Source: Patiria pectinifera
Taxonomy: Eukaryota > Echinodermata > Asteroidea > Valvatida > Asterinidae
Direction: 5' to 3'
Length of the DNA: 64,000 nucleotides
Assembly: GCA_029964075.1 (NCBI GenBank)
Contig: CM057142.1
Span: forward strand, 3,301,770 to 3,365,769
This document shows positions 49,501 to 62,610 of the stretch, piece by piece. The notes below the pieces were generated by a model. That model saw nothing but the letters and a program-made list of their open reading frames with translations, searched no databases and was not told the origin of the DNA. A program made the position numbers and the translations under genes. How positions within the stretch are numbered: position 1 is the first letter of the stretch; every line of letters begins with the position of its first letter.

Positions 49501-52500
49501 ACTTGGAATTAGACATGCTTCAGTCTCTCAAAGACTATCTTTTGTGAATTGGATCGGTTACCTATCCCACTGACTGACTATCACTTGTGAATTAGACCGG
49601 TTACGTAATTTCCATCATGATCACTTGAACAGAATCTGGTGAGCTCTGGGACCAACTTCAAAAAAAATTATTCACAGCAGTAGGGGAGAGAGGGAAGAAA
49701 TGCAAAGAGTAGAGCAGAGCATACCTCATGTCTATTTCATTAAATGTCGTCAGCATTGCTGCCGTGTTCTGAGCTTCCTTCAACCTCTGTGCTATCCTCT
49801 GTCGCATCCGAGACATTTTCACCTGGACAAAAACAAGCAATTTCAATTAACTGAATGTGCCTTTCCTTCAATAAATCTGTTCCTTCTTAACCAGTTCGCG
49901 CCGGAGGTTGTGTACACACGCCAAGGTTTTGCGGTATTCGGAGCAGATGACAGATAAACATGCAACGACCGAAGCCGGAAATATCTGTCAGCGACCCGCT
50001 TTCAACGAGAGAGGCCAGAAATATCAAGGTGTGCTACCCGCAGATGACAGCCTGAACCCGTCTGGCATCGAGGTTCGTGAAAAACAATCCCGCACCTGGG
50101 CCCGGTCAATGTCAAAATAATCCCGGCGCAAACTGGTTAAGTAGTCTAAAGTAGTCTTATTTGTTGTAAGCTAAAATATGAGGTAGATGATGAAATAGGA
50201 TGGTTAAAACACTTGAGCAGGGCAGCAAATATTTAGCATAGGCAGACAAACCCTTGTGGATGACGCTGGATAGGGCTCAGGGGTGTGAGTGACCACTGAT
50301 AAAAATAGCTGAAAATAGCTAAAAACAGCTGAAAAAGGTGTAAAAAAAGCTGAACTTGTGGAAATCTCCTATACTTTTGGACACAGCAAGTGAGGGAAAA
50401 AAGCTGAAATCCAAAACAAAAAAAGCTGAAATCAGCTATAAAGCTGAGATTTCACACCCCTGACTGGGCTGAAGGTTGGACAGATGTGGGGTAAGCAGTT
50501 ACTCAGTTCATCTGCACTGATCATGCACCAGTATTTATGATCAACCTACCCTCTGTTCCGTTCTTGCCGTTACACCGGGCGTGGCTCCAGAGGCTGGCGC
50601 GACTATGGGTGTCACTGATGCAGCTAGGACATAAGATAAATAAGAGTGTCAATTATCATGGTCCAGACTGCCTTGAGCCTGAGCTTTGTCCCTATTTCAA
50701 TTAGTTGCTCTGACAATGATTCACATGATTTGTTGTATGCACAGTAGTACAGAAGAAACGCTGTCCATAGGATAATTCGGTGGAAACAAACAACTGTGGA
50801 AGACCATTGGTGCATTTCAGCCAGCCAAACATATTTGGGGCCCTGCAATCATGCCACAAGAGAATGTCACCCCAAAGCCGTCGTCAAAAATGGTAGGGCC
50901 CTGTTTGCAAATTCTAAAACGTGTCACTGTTTGAATAACAGCTTTTAAAATCCTTGAAAATTAATTGTGACTAAAAGTGAAATGTTGCCGGTAATATTAA
51001 GGAACTAACAGCACAATTTCAGCCCCGAAAGGATCATTACATTCATTGCGCGTGTTGGCCATTTTAGAAAACAAAGCGAATGACTCAGGAAGACTGTTTG
51101 CCTTCGTTGCTAACATTATCCAACGTTGGTTGCAAACAGTCGGTCTCTCTTGCACTAATGTTACAATGTAAGCATTGTTCGCATAAGGCCGAGTAAAAAA
51201 TAAAAAGAAAATTTGGTTTCTCGTCTGGGCTTATTGAAAAACTGAAGGAGGCAGGCATTTTGTTCCTTTCCTTTTTCCCCCAAGATAGGGGATTTTTCTA
51301 GATGACGGATGGATGCTTCCATTTTTCGACACAAAATTGTGTCCCAAGGAGTCGTCACCCTTTCTACAAAGCTGTCTTTAATCAGAATCAGCTGTGACAG
51401 TCACCCTTTCTATAAAGATGCAATTTTGTCGGAAACAAATTAAAAAAACAATTCAAAAAGAAAAGGAGGCAGGCAGGAAAAAGGAAGTGGGATGGGACGA
51501 GAAATGTGTTTAATTTTTTAATTGTCCTAAGTGGAATGCACCCCATGCTGGTGGTTACACCACCTCTCTCCAAAACCTTAGCCTACCTGGTTTGGATGTC
51601 ATCGGAGCTGTAGGCATGGGAGGTACAGGCGGTGGAGTTGTGGGTATACTCCCTGCCACTGCTGTGGGTTGTGGTGGGGGTGGGGGTGTGGGTGAGGGGG
51701 GTGGTGGCGGGGGAGGTGCTGATGGGGCCTCCTTGGGCGTATCTGGGCTTGCTGCTTTGGGAGGCGCCTCACCTATTAAAAAAAGAAGTTACACAACTTC
51801 ATTGTCAGATTAACATTACATTGAATATGACATTGGGTATTTTACATGCAAGTTTACTACAGCTCTACCTGCTGAAACTGCATTGGAAATCTTCTTGAAA
51901 TCAGCAAAGATCAAACATTGCATTATAAACTCAGTGTAACATTCCTTGTACCTAAACAAATTTGGACACCAACTTCCATGTAACATTAAGGAGGCTGGGC
52001 TCTAAGAAATAGGAATCTGAATCACGCAAACTCAGTGTTAGACTTAAAGGCATAGGAGATCATTTGCTTTTTGTGCACTGTGTTTTTCAATACCACCACT
52101 CAAAATCCGACGAAGAATGTTCAAAACCTAACCTGACATTTCAGCTCAGTGGATATTACACTTTTTGAGAAAACAGTGAAAAACCATACACCACCTTTTG
52201 ATCACGAAACACGATTTCATCAAAAGCACTCTTTTTTTTAAAAATCAGTTAATTGACTGATCGTTAGAAATCACCTTGATTTATTGATTTCTTCTAAATG
52301 ACAGCAAGCCAGACGGAACAATTTAACGTGGTGTTTGGTACCAGTACAATCTTTAATCCAAGTAAACTTTATGATAATAATTTGGTAGATTACTTTTGGG
52401 ATAATTGCAAATGATCGTATACGCCTTTAGGCAGATGGATTAGACACTGGCAGCCAAGGGCAATGAAGATTGGAGAAAAAATTCTCCACAAAAACAAAAA

Positions 52501-55500
52501 AAAAGGGAAAAAGGGAAATTCATACAGCAGGGTTAATTTAGAAATGACAGAAAATTTACAGAATACTTCATATTATGTTAATTGCAGTACATGTACTATG
52601 TATAAATGCACGCATGCATGTTTGTAAAGTTAACAGTCACTGCACTGTCCAATTTACAAAATGTGCTACTGGCAATTGGACACAGCGCCCTCATAAGGCC
52701 AGACAAAGCCATGCCAAATGAAGACAGCGTGAAGTAGATAGTCATAAGCCATTTGCTGGTTGTTTGGCTCGCCTGGAACCATGCGCTCGCGCAGTAAGTT
52801 GCATTTGTGCTGGTACAAGTGATTCACTCAGCGACAAAAACACCGCACTCAAAGCAGCAATTTAAAACACAAGGACACGGTGATTAACGACAAGCTGTAC
52901 ATATTTCATTTATTGTCTTTGTAATTGTATGCAGCCGGAGACAGGCGCTTCCTTTTTTTATTTTTCTTAAGGGAATTAATTATGGCAATTTGATTTTATT
53001 TTCAACATTGCAAAGATGCATATTTCATGGGCTTGATAAAATAAAGAATACAAATTCCTGCATAACTTTTTGGAGCTTGCGTGAAAATGGTAGACAAGTA
53101 TAATTTTATGCACATTTCTTAGACCTTGTTGTGGAAATGAATTTGGGAAGAGATACAATTTTGAAGATAATTTCCAAGAGTGCATAGAGTTTTAGTTTGA
53201 ACTTTGTGATTATTTTTAACTGTTATCTCATTAGCATGAACACAGCACAAGTGAGGTATGCTCAGAGTTTTCTGGGTAGAGCTGCCAAAGTTCTCAAGAC
53301 TAGACTTGATTCATCTTGTTGAGAGTGACCTCTACCACTATGATGACTTTACTGCGCTTGTCAGAGACTGGCTGCTTAGGGAGTAAAAATCAAACTCAGT
53401 CTGGGACTGGGGAGTCACAGACATGAGATGTCATGTTGTTACGGTTTATTTACACTTGTGTTTTCTGAAGGGTGGGGGGTGGGGGTGGGGGGTGGAGGTG
53501 CGGAGAGACATCATCACACTTGCATTACAAAGTCACTGTGTCTAAGGTCTATAAAAATAAACAAACAAAACTCGGTTGGTCGTACATGTACCACCTTACA
53601 AAACAGTCACCAGAAATAGGGGCGAGATTGGGAGAAAATGGAAAATCCATGAAATAATTGGCAGAGTGTTTGAGAGTCACCAAGGGGTCCAAAGCAATGT
53701 ACATGTAGGGTCTATGCTACACCAATATGATAGTAGATTTGCCTAAAGTCAGCTATTAAAATACTCATTTCTTCTGTTCAATATAAATTTATATACTGTA
53801 GGAAAAAAAACACCTTTGCGGTCAAACATCAGGAAGTCTAGATTTCAAACAGGATTCTTAAAAAAAATATTGAAATCAGGAAAATCCTGATAAAATTCCT
53901 GAAATCAGGAAAAATCCTGACAAAATAATCCTGACGTCAGGAACTGAAATATCCTGTAATCAGGATAAATCCTGTTGAAAAACACTAAAAAAATCCTTAC
54001 AAATCTCGATCCTGTATAAAACTGAGATCAGAAAAGCCATTCACAGGGACAAACACAGAGCTCCGCAAGTTTTAAGAGGTAAAGAATTCCTTTTTATAGT
54101 TACAAGCAAATAGGTTGATGATCAGAACGTACCAGACAGCTGAACTCTGAACAGTTCCTGGCCCGCCACGACAGTGTCTCCATCTGCGGCGAGGAATTCA
54201 ACAATGACACCACTCACTGGAGAGGGCACGGGTATCGACGTCTGGCAAAAATAATAATAATAATAATCGGCATTTAAGAACGCTCTTATTAGTAAACTAA
54301 ATCACAGCGCTTACAGTATTATTATTACCCCTGATCATTGGGCCAATTAAACATTCCAAATACCATCTCAGCTCCCTGGGGAGTATACAGCTGGATGCTG
54401 CCTGTTAGGCACAAGCAAGCTTATTCAATCGCAATAACCATCTCTGCCCTCACAGGTACCCATTTACTCCTAGGTGGAGAGAAGCAATGAATGACAAAGT
54501 GCCTTGCTCAAGGGCACACGCACCATAACCCCAGCTGGACTCGAACTCAACCCACAACCCGCAGCTTTACCCACAGACCATGAATCCAGTGCCCTTAACC
54601 ACAAGGCCACAGCACTCCACAAAATATAAAACAGTCGTCAGTGGATGAGAAATACAGAGCACAACACAAACATTTGAGAAACCCAAACTTACGGCACTGC
54701 CCAGTAATGGTCTGAGCAATCTTAAAATAAGAAGCTGAGACAAAGCAAGGCAGCCAGCAACTTTCTAAAATATTATTTCTCTATAAATTGATTGATTTCA
54801 TTAAGAGTGGTAGAAGTGAATAGATCATGTATCCCAAGAGCGTTCATTTTTTATAAAAAAAAAAAAATTAACTTCAATTTTTTTTCTACTTATTTATCAC
54901 CTATACATCCGTTCAATTCCATTTCAATTAACAGTATGATTAATTAGCAGACAATAAACTGACACGTAAACCTACTTCTGTTTACAAAAGAAAAACGAGT
55001 AAACAGTCTGACAAAGGAATAAGGTGTAAACAGACAAACAAAAATTGCAGCAAAACACACACATCAAGAGATAGGACACTTGGGGGGAAAAATGGTTAAA
55101 AGTTTTAAGATATTGATAAGGCAGCAAATATGAAACTGATAAAAACTGGCGTGGGAACCACTCACCTTGTCCGTTTCAATCTCCCCCACTACATCATCCT
55201 CCTTGACATAATCGCCAACAGCTGCGCAGAAGAAGGAATAAATACAAACAACAAATGTCAAGGGGTGTTGCAGAGATGAGGTTTAGGCTATTCCTTATCA
55301 GCGGTGGTAGTGTGAACTGAAACGACAGACTGACAGATCAGGAAAAAAGCAAATGTGGAGAGATAAGAGGGCGAAGCTAGAAAGACGCGGACTGGAATAA
55401 CTGCGCAAAAATACTGCTTTTTGGCGTAACGAGTCAAGACTGATGCTGCAGGCTGGAAAGATGGACAGCCGCGGAGATAAAGCGTCAAATTGTGAAGTGT

Positions 55501-58500
55501 CAAAGTGACAATGTAGGAAAAGACAGTTAATGGTCGACCAATGAGAAAGGCATTTTTAAGGGCAAGGTGGGTAGGCTGAACTTTGGTTCGACTCCAAGTT
55601 TCATTGAAAGTCATGCTGAGCGGTCAGAACTACCTTTTTCTCTGTCAGGAAATTAAAAATACTTTTGACTTTTGTTTCACTTCAATTTTGATTTTATTCA
55701 AGGTAATGCACACCATTTGCAAAAGAAAAGTTGTTTTGCCGATTCAAGGAACAACAATACAATCAATCTGAAGCAGGTTATTAAAACAACAACCTGTCAA
55801 AATTTCAGATTTATAGGTAGATATACTTTTTGAGAAAACTGTGGAAATGTATCTTCACTTTTCTGGACGCAGAGCATAGGTTTCGGTTGAAACCGCAATG
55901 GTTGAAATCATCACGAGGAATACAATCACAAGGAAATAATGTTCATTCCTCTTTTCTTGAAAACAACAGCAATGATCTCACAGGATGCATGATCCTATTA
56001 TTTACTCAGAATATTTCATGATGTTTTGACAGTTTCATTTTTGAAAGTTTGCAAACGGTTTCCATTATCTGTAACCATCAATTGATCAATTATTGATTGA
56101 TTTTATTATTGTTTTTTTTGTTTTTGTTTTTTTGGGGGGCATATTAGGTTGCTTCTTCTCCTTTCTCAACAAAGACAACTTAGGCCAAAAAAACCAATAG
56201 TTCTGCTTCCGATTACATGGCATTTGAAAATAGGGTAGGTAGGTAGGGAATTTTTGTTCTTGATCATATGGAGGCTTCTGCGTGTAGTCAAGGGTAAAAG
56301 GTAGAAATTGATGGTTTGGGTGTTATTTTCTCGTTTTTCAAATAAAAAAATTAGGGTAGGCAGGTAGGGGCTGTCAGAATAGGGTAGGTAGAGAAACCGA
56401 AAGCAAAAGTATTTTTTTTTGGCATTACCATGAAAGTTTCAGTGGAGGCGATGTATAAAAACAGATTAAACACAGAACTGCAAGGTTATTTTATGAGAAG
56501 TCCAACTGTTGTTACAGGTAACAGTATGCGAACATTACCAGCGTGTGCACCCGACATTATGGATAGGACAAAGTGCATTCACCATGAATTCATTTGACTG
56601 ATTAAAATGCAGAAAGCACATACATAGGCAAATTTCAATGGTAAACAGAAAAATAATTCCATTAATCTACAGTGGCCTTACAAGTGTACTCAGGAATACA
56701 GAAATTCACATTAGCATACTGTCTAAAAGAATTTGATGGTAGTCATACAAAGATACATTGTACAATAAAGACAAACTTTAAAAAAAAAAATATAAAAATT
56801 AAAAACCACATGTCTCCATCTTGCGTCTCCTTTTGTAATGATAGCCAACCATTTGTAACCCAAATAAAATAATTTAATCCATTTCTTTTCATTTTCCCCC
56901 CGCGGCCTTCCATATCATGTGTACAGGCTACTGGAAGGCGCGCGACAGCAGAAGTGCACGCTTACCCAGCCGTGACTAATAACCCAGCTCTTAAAGATGT
57001 ACCGTACACACTACCCAAACATATGGTAGACATGGTAATAGAATATTTACAGTCTAAAGCGAAGACCCACTTAAATCGTAAAACACAGAGAGCAGTATGC
57101 AACAGGTTTCCAATGACTATGCATACCACTGGCAATTTAAGGTCTTTACTTCGTACATGTACATGAACAGATACATGTGCATGTCTAGATCTTAAAGCGA
57201 TTTCCCTCAGTTTACATTTCTGGATCTCTGGATAAGTATTCCCATTTAAAACCTGATAAATTGAGGCAGTTTCTTATGGCAATTAATTAAGTGCTTGGTA
57301 GCAATATGACCCATCCCCATCTGGTGGTTGTAACGCAACTCCACTTGCAATTTGTCTCCGAGACGCCATGCTAAGAAATTTGACCTTGTGTGATGCTGCT
57401 CCAGTACCAAAAAAAAAGGGCTGGGATTAAGGGTATCTTCGTCTTAAGTTTATGACATCTAAGTCTTGCATGAATGCGAGCCGGCTCCCCTGTCAGTGCT
57501 ACATCTCATATTGCCTGGTAGTGTTACATGATCACAGGTGGTTTTCTGATAACCTGTCTCCCCCCCAATTCACTAGTTGCTATCTAAAATATGAATTCTG
57601 GATAGCCTTGGTTGGTTTTGAGTTCCTGCAGGGTTGAAGGAGAAACTACTGAATTGAAGTGGCTGTTATAGAGCTTTTAAGTTGACCTAAAAAAAAACAC
57701 TGCAAGATGTGATCCTGAATAAGATCTACAACATGTGTAACGTCCTATTTTTTGCAATTACAAATGTATTTTGTGTCCTGACTGGCCCAACCAATCAAGG
57801 ACAATAAATGGGTATTCCAAAAGAAAAGACAGCATTACAATTAACAACATATTGAAAATATTGCAAATTGAGACTATTGTAATTTAAAAATTGTTGACTT
57901 CAAAGTCTGTTCAAATCGATCACGCAGCTAACGATTGTGTTAAGTTCAAACACTGGAGTCTGTGACTAGACTAGTCAGTGTTTGGTAGCAAGACGTTCAC
58001 ATGAACAGTGAACGTGGACTGGCGAGACTTACACGCTCTAATGCCGCACAGCGTGAGCACAGTAGCAGTGATCAATTCTTGGGATCCGCCACAGTGAACA
58101 TTACAACTTGTACGTTTCCATGCCAGTGCAATCATGATATTTGATACATCGACAGAGATGCTTCCTCAGCATCTGCCACTGTAATAATTCCACCAAGCAG
58201 CCAACAAATGTTTTTTGCAGGGATAAAGAATCTTATAATGCACATACAACCCTAACAGTCCTAAATCCTCATTGACGTATGATTTTTCACACACCCTTGG
58301 GAGTTAGGGTTCGACAAGTAAGACCTCTATTACATGTCATGTCGTAATTTTATTATAAAAAAGTACCGGTGAAATTGTGACTGGCACTTGCAGCACGCAG
58401 TTCCGGATAAATGACTGACATAAATGACCGTAGGGTTGTAGCAAGAAATCTTGGAAAATCGTCTCTTTTTAACTGGAAAATAGCAATTCCAAAAAGTTTA

Positions 58501-61113
58501 AGGCTCAGACACTAATATTAAACACAGGAAATTAACAAGGAAACGGCTCAGATTCCCTTCAAAATGAAAGGAATTCAGTGAACTGTCTGGACCTAGACTT
58601 CTTTGTTTCAGATGGAAACATCTGGAAAAACTAGTGAAGAAGTCATAACAGGAGTGAAACTTGAAAAAGACGCTTATTTAGCTTGTTTCACTAGCATATA
58701 ACATATTGTCTGATTGGTTTTCAATGAAGCGCTGCATGCAGACTCCTATACAAACACAAACTCCCTGACCAGATGACATATTCACTTTTATTCTCTATAG
58801 CATGGCTAGATTTGTTGTCTTGCGAAATTGGCTAATAAAGTAGCTTACTGCTAAGCGCTGATGCTACAATCACTGAATCACTGATTTCTATACAGTATAA
58901 TAAAGACTGGATAGCGGAAGCCCATACACGAGTCACAGGCTTGAGTTTACATTTTGACCAGTTCGTCCCCAGTCTTTCACAAAATGGCAGCATATATACC
59001 GGTACAAACGTTCTGCGCGTGCAGACAGCGCGCGCTGTATCGTGAATTTACGCGCATTTTGATCACGTACACGTATTGTGGTGATCTAAAATGGACAAAT
59101 TTCTGTCGTGATTTTATTTACAAATGTTGCAAAAAGTGAACTGCGGCATCCAAAAGCAAACCACGACGTTTGACAAATTGTGAAACGTGGTCAGTCATGT
59201 GTCAGTGGCGGTGGGCAAAACATAAACCAGGCGAACCACGCTGTTACAACGACAGCAACTTGTCCTTTATAGATCACCAGCCGGTCTCACCAATATGGCG
59301 TCAAATGAATTCATTGAGCAGCTCTTTATCCGCTATCCAGTGGCTACAATACTAAAGATTCCCTTTTTTTGGACGATTTTCTTTCCATTTTAAAATAAGT
59401 GACGAATCATCATTCACGGTACGATTAAAATCAAAATGACTGATAAAATAATCCAAATACCAAATATAAATACCAAAGGAATTCATGTAAGAAAGAAAAA
59501 AAAGGAAAGTAAGTATTTTATTAGCCGTGTTTACATGTATATATCATATATACATGTACATGTCAAAAACAGATAATTAATCATTAATGAAAACTTGTTA
59601 CTTTTTTTTTTCTATGGAGTGTCATAATAACTCCTCCCCCCAACACATAACGATCGAGTTTACGGTTGCACCATGTACTGGTCACAAATTTCTGAAAAGA
59701 ACCGGGGAAATTTAACGTTTCGGCCAGTGTACCCTGCCCATCGTCAGGAGACAACACCCCCCCCCCCATTTTTTCTAAATATCAACTCACCCTTTTCCCA
59801 CCTGACATCACCTTCTGACACCGATTCTGCGAAGGGCGGGGTCTGTACAGTGTGTATCTCGTCATCTGGGGAAAAAACAACAACAACAACACAGTAACAA
59901 CAAAAAACCAAAAACGTAATTAATCACTGATTGGCAGATTTGAAATGCAACTTCTAGGTGGTTGAATTTAATAATTTATCACTTTATTCAGCAGATCCGA
60001 CAAACGGATTTCTACAAAATGGTGACCTCATCATTCACAGTCTGATTTCCAGAGTAACAGATGGAGGAATTAAATTCCTTGACCGTGGGTTTTTATTTAT
60101 TATCAATTTTTTATCTGAATATCCCTGAGATAAATGAGGTTACTGGTACCTTGTTAGTTTAATAGCATTGAAGGGGCTCAGTGGGGATATGCTGTTGGGT
60201 CCAACATTTATACATTTAAAAGGTAATAAAGAGCATTTGCTTTTGCTGTAATTTTGAAAAAAATGCTGCTCTTGTAGTCTGGTTCCCTGACCCTACTTCA
60301 GGTGAAACGGAGCAATTTATAAATGTCGGGGAATTTTCAGGTCAGGGATCCTCATCATCCAGACTAGCTGGCTTGCACCCGTTCATGGATGTGTAACCGA
60401 TTGCAAATAAAATTTGGACTGACTAAATTTGGTAAATTGGGGGCAGTTCTTGAAAAATTTCACATTACTTGAAAATGGCAACACACCAGGTTCCGTGATT
60501 TCACAGGATGCTTGAAACCGTTATTCACTTACAGTCAAGGAAGGCATTTTTTAATAATTTGATACTTTTTTGTCGTTGTTGGATGTTTGCAAATGTTGTA
60601 TATTACCTTTAAGCCAACATATCGACATCTTATTTCTGGGATATTTGTTGCAGGGAAATTCCAGCGCTATGTAATGTCCGTGACGGAGCTTTTAAGAGCT
60701 CAGTGCATAAACCTGAGAATGTGTTTTTCAAAACTTATACATCCATCATCTAGTAATGGTCAAGGAGATTACAGACTAGGAGTTTTGGATCATGTCTTAA
60801 ATACCCTGGTTCTGTCACGGACGTTACACTTCCTTTAATAATGCTGAAATTGCCCAGCATTTACGTGAACCTACTTTTGTGCTGATAAAAAGTAATCAAG
60901 GAAAAAGAAAGTAAAGGAATTAATCCATGAAAACATTGAAAAGAGGTTTTAAACAACAAAAAAATCCAAGGTATTGCAATGGCATTAGAAAATTCAGAAA
61001 AATTGGAATAAATAACAGAACTGAATGTATTAAACTCACAGTAAATGCTGGAAGTTTGCAGGCCTCTGCTGCTGGGCCAGACGCATGGCGTATTCTTGCT
61101 CAAAGTTCGCAAT
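45259..61113 (-). CDS. DLST: Dihydrolipoyllysine-residue succinyltransferase (DLST), 5' exon missing, 12 exons
   Basis: DLST is the E2 core of mitochondrial 2-oxoglutarate dehydrogenase. It moves the succinyl group from its lipoyl arm to CoA in the TCA cycle. Exons in gene order: 61113-61040, 59865-59791, 55221-55166, 54241-54133, 51772-51587, 50623-50550, 49822-49725, 49386-49256, 48464-48397, 47582-47499, 46505-46338, 45393-45259 (TAA). They give 418 residues in one frame with GT-AG junctions; human has 453, and the shortfall is the presequence. Order: targeting peptide remnant, lipoyl domain with EIETDKTS (lysine at residue 68 of the recovered part), Pro-rich linker, catalytic domain with [33 protein letters not shown] and DHRLIDGRE (His389 and Asp393). 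As in other animal DLSTs, no E1/E3-binding domain lies between the lipoyl and catalytic parts. Confidence 0.96.
45914..45970 (-). mobile_element. tRNA-like SINE head (copy C, reversed and shortened)
   Basis: The minus strand reads GGCTGGATAGCTCAGTTGGT, AGAGCACTGAAATGGCAATC and CACTCCAGAC, then TTTCTTTGTTG. It lacks about 15 bases of the T arm that copy B has. It lies in the last DLST intron. Confidence 0.65.
46743..46897. repeat. 155-bp hairpin, arms about 64 bp
   Basis: AAACCGCTTGCAGACGCGAT, GATGCGCGAAGG and CGACGCCATGTTATGGGACA on the left are complemented by TGTCCCACAACATGGCGTCG and ATCTGCAAGCGGTCT on the right. It lies in a DLST intron just upstream of the 46505-46338 exon. Confidence 0.75.
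48527..49105. repeat. 11-bp minisatellite, GTCAGTCACRG units
   Basis: About 580 bases of a degenerate 11-base unit, with variants GTCAGTCACGG, GTCTGTCAGAA, GTCAGTCACAA and GTTAGTCACGG. It lies in the DLST intron between exons 48464-48397 and 49386-49256. Units continue in decayed form for a further 100 bases. Confidence 0.92.
50278..50464. mobile_element. Element with TCAGGGGTGTGA ends and AGCTGAAA repeats
   Basis: The ends TCAGGGGTGTGA and TTTCACACCCCTGA are inverted. Inside, AGCTGAAA or close variants occur about nine times in one orientation. It lies in the DLST intron next to the exon at 50550-50623. Confidence 0.65.
51587..51772 (-). CDS. DLST: DLST proline-rich interdomain linker exon
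   Basis: This 186-base exon encodes the flexible linker between the lipoyl and catalytic domains. It is rich in Pro, Ala, Thr and Ser, with a run of seven prolines and later groups of five and three. The acceptor is TTTTAATAG and the donor CCAG then GTAGGC. The plus (template) strand is correspondingly G-rich from 51660 to 51722. Confidence 0.92.
52044..52430. mobile_element. MITE with TTAAAGGCATAGGAGATCAT ends
   Basis: Left end TTAAAGGCATAGGAGATCAT then TTGC; right end GCAAATGATCGTATACGCC with TTTAG. It carries AATCAGTTAATTGACTGATC inside. Related to 16623-17172 and 5172-5600. It lies in the DLST intron before the Pro-rich exon. Confidence 0.7.
53848..54020. repeat. Tandem short palindromes built on TCAGGA/TCCTGA
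   Basis: AATCAGGAAAATCCTGATAA-type units are repeated about seven times in 170 bases, with alternating AATCAGGA and TCCTGA. Each unit can form a small hairpin. It lies about 110 bases from the DLST exon at 54133-54241. Confidence 0.7.
54250..54620 (-). mobile_element. Diverged SINE of the CTTGCYCAAGGGCACA family
   Basis: Starts with an AATAATAAT tract, then ATTATTATTACCCC, CACAGGTACCCATTTACTCC, GCCTTGCTCAAGGGCACACG and a reversed tRNA-like head (AACTCAACCCACAACCCGCA, AACCACAAGGCCACAGC). It sits 9 bases upstream of the DLST lipoyl exon acceptor. Confidence 0.7.
55166..59865 (-). CDS. DLST: DLST lipoyl-domain exons
   Basis: Exons 59865-59791 and 55221-55166 encode [15 protein letters not shown] and [18 protein letters not shown]. 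The lysine closing the second exon is the residue that carries lipoate in this family. The following exon (54241-54133) starts [13 protein letters not shown], completing the DKTS turn, and ends the lipoyl domain with [10 protein letters not shown]. Intron 55222-59790 is the longest in the gene. Confidence 0.93.
56183..56424. mobile_element. 242-bp deletion derivative of the 30088-31145 family
   Basis: It begins GGCCAAAAAAACCAATAGTT with CTGCTTCCGATTAC and ends GAAACCGAAAGCAAAAGTAT then TTTGGCA. TTA flanks both sides (56180-56182 and 56425-56427). AGGGTAGGTAGGTAGG replaces the GGGTCGGTCGG seen in the long copy. It is about a quarter the length of the long copy. Confidence 0.75.
56428..59790. 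other. Largest featureless stretch of the DLST lipoyl intron
   Basis: About 3.4 kb with no exon or clear repeat recognised. It includes a poly-A-rich block near 56780 and several ACATGTACATG motifs. Weak reading frames show no family resemblance. Confidence 0.5.
61040..61113 (-). CDS. DLST: DLST exon with end of mitochondrial presequence
   Basis: The acceptor TTGCCTTCCAG is followed by a phase-2 entry base, then [20 protein letters not shown] and SSIY. The donor GTGAGT is at 61039. The sequence is rich in Arg and Ser with no acidic residues, and joins directly to [16 protein letters not shown], the DLST start of the mature lipoyl domain. The preceding exon must end in phase 2. I did not find it between 61114 and 64000. 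Confidence 0.8.
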
Positions 61114-61345
61114 CTGGAAGGCAAGAAAATGAGATTTGTATAATGACCCAACATGTGATGGGAATGTGTGGACACACTTCAAGATCAAAACTGCATGGGT
61201 TTAAAAGCTCTACCATAGGACGTACCAATGTGATTCGGCATAAATGCATCTTAAAACCATTGCAAGAATTATGTATCTTTACAGTTGGAAATGCCACATA
61301 TACTTTTAAGTAAGATTTGAGGCTTTGCATGGTGGAGATGCTAAA

Positions 61346-61509
61346 TAATGAAAGGTTTGCGGAAACACCATGTGCAAATAATTTCTCAATTAATTAAGAG
61401 AATGGTTCTGATAATGGTACATGTTCGTTTTGTACCTCTGGTTCTTTTCAGAACCATTCTCTTAGTTGAGAAATTATTCGCACATGGTGTTTCGGCAAAC
61501 CTTTCATTA
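61346..61509. repeat. 164-bp hairpin with arms of about 63 bp
   Basis: TAATGAAAGGTTTGCGGAAA, CACCATGTGCAAATAATTTC and AGAGAATGGTTCTGA on the left are complemented by TCAGAACCATTCTCT and GGTGTTTCGGCAAACC on the right, with few mismatches. The loop is about 35 bases. It lies in the presumed first DLST intron. Confidence 0.8.
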
Positions 61510-61681
61510 CATATACTTTTGTTTAGTTGGCCCATTAAGTTTAATTTTATATTCAATAATTTTACATATAAATACATTGTACATGCACTGACTCATACTG
61601 GCAATGTTATGGCAAAAAGGGTAATTCAATATTGTCCGGATAAGAAATACAAATGTTGAGTAAATTTATATACCGGTATTT

Positions 61682-62108
61682 AACCCTAACCTTCCCTGAT
61701 CCTTCAAAATCCTCATTGTAAAATGGAGGGTTTTGCAGGATTGAGGCTTTATGGCAAAAACGTGTGGTTGATTTTTGAGGATGCACTGTGTTAAGGTCTT
61801 TGGCCGGACCTTGTGTTGTTTATGCTCAGCCCTGCATAAGTTTAGGCCTAGATTTACTTGAAATCCTCCACACTGCTCCTGGATGTCATTGCAAGGCTCT
61901 GCCTCAACATACATGTGTATTGACAGAGATTGCCGGAGGATTTTGCAGGATTGAGGCAGTACAAGTCACCCCTCCAAGGACCACATTCAAGAAATAACGA
62001 AGGGTTTTGCAGGATTGAGGCTGTACACAATCTTTACATGGAGGCAATTGGTGGATTTTACAGAATTGAGGTTGCATCCTAGCAACAATGCCTTGGGAGT
62101 TAAGGTTA
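61682..62108. mobile_element. MITE with GGAGGATTTTGCAGGATTG subterminal repeats (copy 2)
   Basis: Homologous along its length to 3340-3788, including the shared block GTCTTTGGCCGGACCTTGTG. It begins ACCCTAACCTTCCC and ends near GGGAGTTAAGGTT. It carries only one internal 61-bp-type spacing, so the extra units in the other copy are a later tandem expansion. Confidence 0.75.
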
Positions 62109-62610
62109 ATTGTTAAAATAAATGTTATAGACTCGGTTTTTTTTAAAACAAATACCGGTATCTTAGCTTGGCGAATGAAATGCATTTGTCTTCAGTATAC
62201 ATGCAGACCAAATTTCTTGACCTCCAATTTTTTAAATTGATTATTGTTACCATTTATTAATTGTTTGGTATGCTAATATTCCCAAAACATCTGGCGAAGC
62301 AGCCACATCTTCTCTGTATGTTGAGCTAGTAGTGGACGCCTGCTTGTCTCCCCCCCCCCATAATTTTTTTTTTACATTATACCCAGAAAAAAAGTTTCCA
62401 CACAATATATATCTATACGTAGTCCTTACTTATCATGCGATTGTATGTTTACTGACTTCCAGTGGCTGTCCAAGGAATCTTCTGAAAAATTGTTCTTTTT
62501 TTCAAACGCAAACCCCCCAAAATTGTAATATTTACTGAAAATTAAGAAACTAGCACTCTGTCCTTGAGAATGCTAAACTGTTTCCTTCAAAGAAAGAAGT
62601 CTATTCAGCC